DNA from: Sperchopsis tessellata | Taxonomy: Eukaryota > Arthropoda > Insecta > Coleoptera > Hydrophilidae | Assembly: GCA_033557685.1 (NCBI GenBank) | Contig: JAWQRN010000676.1 | Coordinates: 1-27,298 of the forward strand | DNA: 27,298 bases | Reading direction: 5' to 3' | Part shown: piece by piece, positions 21,791 to 27,298 of the stretch | How positions within the stretch are numbered: position 1 is the stretch's first letter | How the letters are laid out: each line of letters opens with the position of its first letter | The notes under the pieces: model-generated | The model's input: the letters and a program-made list of their open reading frames with translations, nothing else | Database searches by the model: none | What the model was told of the DNA's origin: nothing | Made by a program: the position numbers and the translations under genes

Positions 21791-22890
21791 TAAAATATGA
21801 GCAAGAACAACCTAAGCAGTAGGAACTGCTTCCGTTTCCAAAATTAGGTAAATAGAAGTTAGTTCCCAAAAGTTGAGTATGTTTGGTAAGATTCAGCATC
21901 AGAGTTGTAGATGGATTAACAGGTCAGCAATTTAGTTCCTTGAGATAAATATAGAATTTCCTGTTCAAAGGACCGCCTGATTTCGGTATAACTGTTGCAG
22001 TATTGTCGACCTTAGGTTCGTAAGAGACCGATAACCAATATATGCTATCAAACTAACGTATTTGGTTGGCGATATTTGAGTTTGTCGATGAGATTAATTC
22101 ATCTAACCAAAGGATACTAAGCTGCACTACTGATTTTTGCATACATCCTTCAACATATTATAGTTTTTATTTTAATCAATGAATTTTTTATTAGTTATTC
22201 AGTTTTTCTGTATGTATTATGCCTATTCTTTATATATTAACTGTGTTTAATGGCAGGTTCACAAGTAAGAAAATAATTTACTAATATTTATTATCGTTTT
22301 CTTTTGTTTAAATTATTGTTCTTTAAATGATATATGGTACTTAAAAAACACAGTACCAAGTTTTGTACATTAAACTAGATGAATTCAAGCGCATTTTTAT
22401 TTGTCACTTATTTTAAAATTACTTTTTAATATTAACGATGAGTAAAATAAAATTCGTTTTAAACCAGGCGAAATGTTATAACATTTGGTCATTGCTTAAA
22501 CTAGTGTATATATAAGAAATTTTTAATTTTACAATTTAGAATATCTTAACACATTCTCGAAGTGAAATTGAATGTATCCTTGTAGCTGTATTTCACAAAC
22601 ACGAAAACCTGCCCTCTAATGTAATAATAAAAATACTCGGCTCTGGAGTACACTTGTTAAAATGAAAAACAGTGACCGGAATTTAAGGCAAAGTATAACA
22701 TTAAAAATAGATTGTTTATTTTACTAGTGTACCGTAGAACAATTTAAATATTATGTATACTTTAATCTAACTTTATTGGTTAAATGTCTAGCTACGTGCT
22801 CTGAAAATAATGTTTACATTAATTAAAGTGTATCTATCGAATTACTCCCTCCACTAAAATAATCAATATCTTTATATACTTAATAGTAAA
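21791..22890. other. AT-rich noncoding stretch
   Basis: No gene is recognised. The minus strand of about 22010-21850 could be highly decayed RTE sequence upstream of the fragment at 21790 (a K-S/K-G-G-P-like patch), but this is too weak to call. Confidence 0.4.
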
Positions 22891-23177
22891 CAAGAGAACG
22901 TTTAGATCTCGGTGGACTCTGCAATCCCTAGAAAACGCGCCTCCAGCTGGCAGATCCGAGATATCCTTCAGATATGTTGGTAGGAGCTCAGCCCTCACTA
23001 AACAACTTGAACAAAATCAAGGATGTGAAAAGTGTATATTCTCTCTTTGGAGCGACTTATCGACCCGTAATAAAGTAGCGTGACGAGTTATGCCTCATCC
23101 CCTCCCCAAATTTCAGAGACAATAACACCACGGCCCTCATTATCCATAGGCTTGATTATCTCCAGTAAAGGCAGCTA
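22891..23177 (+). repeat. Probable 5' leader of the RTE endonuclease fragment
   Basis: A GC-richer block, unlike the AT-rich flanks, runs directly into the endonuclease frame. It includes CTCATCCCCTCCCC near 23094 and CACCACGGCCCTCATT near 23126. It reads like the untranslated or N-terminal leader of the same element. The boundary with host DNA is placed by composition only. Confidence 0.45.
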
Positions 23178-23650
23178 TTGGGAGAGGGTGAGAAGGGAAA
23201 GGTGGCCAGGAATCCGCGGAGTATAAACAGTTCCCAAAAATTATTAAATGTATGCACTTACAACTGCCGCACATTATCCAGTGAAGCAAAACTAATTGAG
23301 CTGGAAAATAAAATGGACAAGATTCAATTGGGGAGCGAAGTACGAAAAAAAGGAGAAGAGCAAAGTGGACATAAGTTTACTACTGTGGCACTAACAATGG
23401 AAGAAATGGTAGAGGTTGCTTTTATGGTTCACAAAAGACTCAAAAACCAAATAATCAAGTTTGAGAACATATCGGAGAGAGTCGCACAATTATAAATAAA
23501 GATCTCTAGATCATAAAACCTCCAAATTTTGCAAATATATGCCCCAACAAGCAGCCATTTATACGAAACCGTCGAAGCGTTAACTTTTCTTCATGAGAAA
23601 ACACATTTTAAAATAATCTTAGGTAATTTTAATGTAAGGAATAAAACAAC
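23178..23650 (+). pseudogene. RTE-type AP endonuclease fragment
   Basis: This is the N-terminal apurinic endonuclease domain of an RTE-like retrotransposon. It begins around VCTYNCRTLSSEAKLIELEN (23250 on). SEVRKKGEEQ keeps the catalytic Glu, but about six residues usually found before it are missing. FMVHKRLKNQIIKFENISER follows, with a stop at 23493. In the same frame QIYAPTSSH (23532 on) leads to ILGNFNVR, where the conserved GDFN has become GNFN. Homology stops near 23645, where it abuts the 3' end of an RTE RT on the opposite strand. The Asp loss, internal stop and truncation make it inactive. Confidence 0.85.
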
Positions 23651-23654
23651 AAGG

Positions 23655-24438
23655 AGATCTACCGTTATTCATCCACTGCTGGACGAAGGCCTCCCCAAGT
23701 TCCTTCCACTCACCAAGGTTATACGTTATTTTTATCCACATGACTCCCAAACAAATTCTGAGTTCATTGCCCCACCTGTCATTGGGTCTTTGTCTTGGAC
23801 TTATGTTGTTTCTTGCTCCCACAAGGTTAATTCATTTGACCATCTATGTCCTGCTCGACTTCCAAGATGTCCTGCTCTTTTTCACATTTAAGTCATCACT
23901 GTCTCTGTAGCATTCCTGACCTAAGTATTATCCGTGCACAGCGTCTTCTAACACTATTTCACAAACCCATCATTTATCTCTCAATATTTATTTGCATTAT
24001 TTGAAGCTATTGTATATGTGAGGCCTTTAATGTCCACGTGTCAATAGAATCAACAAAACAAAACACTCTGATTGACAACACTGCGTTTCAAACACAAAGG
24101 CATCTGCGATTTTAATATGTTGCTGAGGCGCCCAGTTGTACTCCATGCAAGTTTTGTTCTTCGCGCTATATGTACAGAAATATCTCCATTCATCGTTATG
24201 AGCTGTCCCAAATACATGTATGATGTTACGGATTCGATTAGTATGCCCTCGATTTACACATTGGCTAACATGGTTAGCTCATTGAGCATAACATTCGTTT
24301 TACTAAGTTTCATCATGACGCCTACATCGCTTTTTTGGAACTCTTCGATAGTGTGTGCAAATAACACGATCTCACCGGCAAATCTCAAATGGTTAAAGAA
24401 AACGTAGACGAGGAGTACATTGGGTGTTCCATTTTGAA
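23655..24438 (-). pseudogene. RTE RT, 3' part (downstream of PLE3 insertion)
   Basis: Read on the minus strand. KWNTQ at about 24438 is followed, after a 1-base shift, by NHLRFAGEIVLFA. The conserved box is FADD and here it is FAGE (24382-24371), so both catalytic Asp are lost. A TSYMYLGQLI stretch at about 24229-24200 is the usual RTE thumb motif. The C-terminal signature RPNDRW...LGEWKELGEAFVQQWMNNG ends near 23661. It continues the element at 27200-26310 almost where that one stops, so the two are halves of one insertion. Plus-strand open frames at 24072-24407 and 23660-23891 are its antisense shadows. Confidence 0.85.
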
Positions 24439-24504
24439 AAAAATATATATATTAAGAAATTGTCCAAAGAAATGCCAGTTTATTTAAATTACTTTATTCA
24501 GCGT

Positions 24505-24546
24505 TAGCCGACATGTTTCGAGGCACCTGTCTCTTCTACAGGGCTA
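24505..24546 (-). ncRNA. Hammerhead-like ribozyme fold in the PLE3 terminal region
   Basis: Read on the minus strand. Stem I pairs TAGCC (24546-24542) with GGCTA (24509-24505), 5 perfect pairs. The first core strand is CTGTAGA (24541-24535) where CTGANGA is conserved, so A6 is T. After one extra A, stem II pairs GAGACA (24533-24528) with TGCCTC (24525-24520), 5 of 6 pairs. GAAA follows (24519-24516). Stem III is the minimal AC/GT with loop AT (24516-24511), and C17 is at 24510. Minimal HHRs of this layout are known from Penelope-like elements. The A6 change and extra A suggest a weakened or dead copy. Confidence 0.65.
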
Positions 24547-24549
24547 CAA

Positions 24550-25100
24550 TTTAAGAAAAAACATATCAGCTACAGTCTTAAGATAAATAAAACAAAATAA
24601 AATTAAACAAAAACAAAACCAAATAAACAAACCTCTAAAAGAGAGGTGTAATAAAATATTCTAACATTGTAGATATACACAGTACAAAACAAAATATTTT
24701 AAAAATAAAAAAATGCACAAACGGAGCCTCGCAAACAAGTGGTAAGGCTGTTTACAGAGGAAAAAGGACAATTAAGAGGGAAAACCTAACTCAGAATATG
24801 GCTTCGAGTTAGGCAACCAAACATGCGCAAAACTATAACAATACGAAAAACAAACACACCAAGAGAGCCATGTAAAAATTTAAGCAGTAACAAATGAAAA
24901 TCTGCAAAGGGTAAAGGCAGAAAATACTCATGGAAGGGAAAATAATAGAGATAATCGAAATCAAAAGATGAAGTGGAGCTAGGCAACCAAACAAGCACAA
25001 TACCAAAACAACACAAAAAACAAAAAAAAACACAACTAACCTGAATTAAGATGTAAATTTTGATTAAAAATAAGAAACCAAAGGCTAATAGAAACAACGA
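24550..25100 (-). repeat. PLE3 3' untranslated region with a 170-bp direct repeat
   Basis: GAG(T/C)TAGGCAACCAAACA occurs at 24806 and again at 24976 (plus strand), an offset of 170 bp. Looser similarity continues for some tens of bases. The strand is strongly A-rich on plus, T-rich on minus. CCTCT and AGAGG near 24632-24648 form a small hairpin. Minus-strand open frames at 25097-24786 and 25033-24833 are low-complexity hydrophobic products of this T-rich strand and are not called. Confidence 0.5.
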
Positions 25101-26300
25101 CTACAGAGAGAACAATACACATGAAATATAAATTACTATTCTGTATATGTGAAAACAAATCGCGAGAAGGCAGACACAAAACGGTACAAAAGGCCGAAAA
25201 TTAGAAAGGTAAAAATACGAATTAAGAAAACGGAAGGAAGCTAATGACGAACGAAAACAGAACAGGTAACAATATTGAAGTAACATCAGGAGCTGGAGGC
25301 GAGCGAACGACAGAAAATGACGTGGTTTCAGGTGAAGAGAATAAAGCACAAAAGACATCGGGGTGAAAACTTCTAAGACTGACCTTCTGTTGAGACATTG
25401 GGGATTAATGGACATTTTCTTAAATATTTCCTTATTTTCAAGAAAATTTAGACCGGAAGAGCAGAAATAGAGGGGACGGAAACAGGTATTGACATCGAAC
25501 ACAACACTATTAAATAAAAGATGTTTACCAAACACAGATCTATAATTGATGGAAGTATAATCAGAACAAGAAACCTTATAAATACCTGACCTGCGAAAGG
25601 ATGGAAGTGGATCTTTATTGACGATGAACGACCTATATAAGTTAATTCCTGTTTTAAAAGAAAAAATGGTGTCGTTCCGAAAACTAACAAGGGTCCTAAC
25701 AATACGTGTTGTCAGACCGGAAATTAAAGTAAAGCTGAAATAAAAGGGCTTGGTCTTCTCACAATGAATAATAGATATGGACATAGCTTCTAAGCGACGA
25801 CGTTTATTTCGAATCATTATGTCCCCCACGGAAGAGGCTTAACCATTTTCCTCAGCAATTTGCTTGATAATATTTACTTCCAGTACAAAATTAGAAGAAT
25901 ATAAAGGGACATTAAAAAGCCTAGTGATGAACCAAGAAAGGACTTGCTGAAGATACGAAAATAGATACGGCTAGATGGCTAGATCCAGAATATTAAGAAC
26001 AGTATCAGACTCTTTCTCAAGGGTAAAACGAATATTAGAGTGTAAGGAGTTTAGAAATTGAAAAAACTCCTCAAAGTCAACCTCCTCACCATTCCAACAG
26101 CACGTCACTTATCAACATATCGAAACCAATACAAAATAATATCGTGAAAGCGATTTGAGGCAGACATAATCGTTTTCTCGAAAAAATCCGATCATTTATC
26201 AGCCAGCAGCGAAGCAAGAGGATATACCCATATCCAGACAATCAGTTTAGGTATATAATTCGGCTCTAAACACAAACAGAGAAGGCGAATAATGGCATCG
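25100..26300 (-). pseudogene. PLE3 coding region: RT second half and GIY-YIG remnant
   Basis: Read on the minus strand. LCLCLEPNY precedes motif B, PLASLLADK-stop-SDFFEKT (about 26226-26180). Motif C is WFRYVDK at about 26124-26104, where the second catalytic Asp is Lys, followed by a stop. A clean frame then gives EEVDFEEFFQFLNSLHSNIR and FTLEKESDTVLNILDLAI (to about 25972). A further frame gives NVPLYSSNFVLEVNIIKQIA before a stop and then IRNKRRR. NKDPLP...SGIYKVSCSDYTS (about 25620-25550) is the GIY motif, with the YIGQTGR half decayed to NYRSVF. LENKEIFKK...NPQCLNRRS (about 25434-25375) is the GIY-YIG C-terminus. The gene is inactive. Confidence 0.85.
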
Positions 26301-26308
26301 ACAGAGAT

Positions 26309-27200
26309 GTCTAAAGCTGCACTGAACAACTATGGCGATATGGGGTCTCCTTGTCTAACACCGTTTTGAATATAAAAAGTTTCTGTTTCCTGATGTAATT
26401 TAAGGTTTGATGTGGCTTTTTCATTCTTGTTTTGAAGTAGCTATATGTAAGCAGATGGAAAGCCCTTTTAAACGAAAGCTTTAATAAATATAATAATAAA
26501 ATGCTTTCACTAAATCTACAAAAGCAAAACATAGTGGCAGATTATGCTCGTTACATCTAGATACCAATTCACGCACCATGTGAATGTGCTCAATACTACT
26601 ATATACCTTCTGAAAATGCAACTGTTCTCTGGGTTGATACGAATCAAATTGGTCAATAAAGCGATTCGTAAGGATCTTAACCCACAGATGTGTGACTGAT
26701 AAGACAATCATTTTTGAGATCATCTTTAGTTCCATTTTTATGGATTAAAATAATCGTTCAATATTCTAAGAAGCTGGTATCTCTTTTATTTCTATGCATG
26801 ACGTATACAGTTTTGCTAGAACTCTATATATCTTACCTCCAGTAATTTTTAGTGTCAACGGTGACCGCGCCTTCTCCTGGTTCTTTTCCTCTCTTCATTG
26901 GCTTTAGGGCATATGCAAATGCTGAAGGTAATATTTGTGGAAAGTCTTCCTCGGAGGAGATGGCTCATCTCGATATAGTTCTTAGTAAAATTTGATAACC
27001 ACTTCAAGGATTTCCTCTCTATCATCAACTCTCTTGCAGTTTTCAGATCTGAGGGCTATTATTTGCTTTTCCCAATCATAAGTATCTGTTTCACCTGTTT
27101 GTAGCTCATATGTAGCTCTATCGCCTGGAGTATGGCTTGATAGTTGTATCTTCTAACATCTTCCTTTATTCGCTTGTCAGTGACCATTGAATGTTTCACA
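26309..27200 (-). pseudogene. RTE retrotransposon, linker and RT 5' part (upstream of PLE3 insertion)
   Basis: Read on the minus strand. DKRIKEDVRRYNYQAILQAI (about 27180) is the linker between endonuclease and RT. VDDREEILEVVIKFY follows, then a KRGKEPGEDAVTVDTLK-like region in shifted frames and GGKIYRVLAKLYTSCIEIKE (to about 26780). ILIHKNGTKDDLKN leads into DQFDSYQPREQ, HIHMVRELVSRCNEHNLPLC and FAFVDLVKAF, which keeps the motif A Asp at about 26516. GVRQGDPISP-stop-LFSAALD (26370-26309) is RT motif B with one stop. Homology then breaks into PLE3 and resumes at 24438. Several frameshifts exist. On its 5' side homology fades at a trinucleotide microsatellite. Confidence 0.87.
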
Positions 27201-27222
27201 TAATAATAATAATAATAATAAG
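27201..27222. repeat. (AAT)n microsatellite
   Basis: About seven tandem AAT units. On the minus strand they read as a poly-Tyr run in an otherwise meaningless open frame (27295-27059). It marks the 5' limit of recognisable RTE sequence in the window. Confidence 0.9.
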
Positions 27223-27298
27223 CAGCGTCAACAATATTAACATGCAACAAACAAAAAATAACAACTGATAGCAACACTAAAAAGGTCAAAAACATTAA

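Larger units (their letters stand above)
24440..26308 (-). mobile_element. PLE3: Penelope-like element nested in an RTE element
   Basis: A 5'-truncated Penelope-like element interrupts the RTE RT. Its left (5') boundary is near 26308, where RTE sequence LFSAALD changes to Penelope sequence ISVDAIIRLLCLCLEPNY. Its 3' boundary is between 24460 and 24438, next to an A7(TA)n run. The element contains the RT second half, the GIY-YIG remnant, a T-rich (minus strand) 3' untranslated region and a terminal hammerhead-like fold. No clear target-site duplication was found by eye. Confidence 0.75.

Noticed and set aside
23660..23891. Plus-strand frame with HPLLDEGLPKFLPL
   Set aside because: It is antisense to the RTE C-terminus EWKELGEAFVQQW; such antisense products are often mis-annotated as proteins.
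24072..24407. 111-codon plus-strand frame
   Set aside because: It is antisense to RTE RT; the minus strand gives NHLRFAGE and SYMYLGQLI.
23178..24438. Twin-priming inversion of a single RTE copy
   Set aside because: Twin priming leaves the inverted part upstream of the 3' part; here it lies downstream of the RTE C-terminus.
24786..25097. Hydrophobic minus-strand open frames resembling membrane proteins
   Set aside because: They derive from the T-rich 3' region of PLE3 and would be low-complexity.
1..27298. tRNA genes, rRNA, CRISPR arrays, bacterial promoters or operons
   Set aside because: None seen; all context is eukaryotic and repeat-rich.

Overview
This window looks like eukaryotic nuclear DNA, most likely from an insect or another arthropod. 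It is AT-rich, has no operon-like gene packing, contains one spliced-looking receptor exon, and is full of decayed non-LTR and Penelope-like retroelements. No complete gene is present.

Layout. 1-1612 holds a 5'-truncated Penelope-like element (PLE1, + strand). 1613-5570 is AT-rich DNA in which I recognise nothing. 5575-5945 is a short element with a 324-bp period and a hammerhead-ribozyme (HHR) fold on the minus strand. 6480-7125 is a degenerate minisatellite with a unit of about 61-76 bp. 7527-10940 and 10941-14354 are two almost identical copies of a 3413-bp tandem duplication. Each copy carries a second HHR element (8119-8580 and 11532-11993) and the start of a class A GPCR exon. Only the right-hand copy (14094-14487) keeps the exon intact through TM1 to a GTAAGT donor. 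Downstream, probably inside that gene's intron, lie PLE2 (about 14940-16640, +), about 3 kb of AT-rich DNA, a Jockey/CR1-type reverse transcriptase (RT) relic (21050-19670, -), an RTE RT fragment (21790-21565, -), and an RTE endonuclease fragment (about 22900-23650, +). The last 3.6 kb is an RTE element on the minus strand interrupted by a Penelope-like element (PLE3, about 26308-24440).

The most interesting signal is the set of HHR folds. The tandem HHR elements resemble animal retrozymes: monomers of about 250-324 bp, type I HHR, very short stem III. The copies at 8465-8509 and 11878-11922 keep the whole conserved core (CTGATGA, GAAA, GTC). PLE3 carries its own HHR-like fold in its terminal region, with one core change. 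Candidate retrozymes and Penelope-like elements therefore occur side by side, which fits the published idea that Penelope machinery may mobilise HHR RNAs. All assignments come from reading translated motifs and base pairing by eye; no database search or folding program was run.
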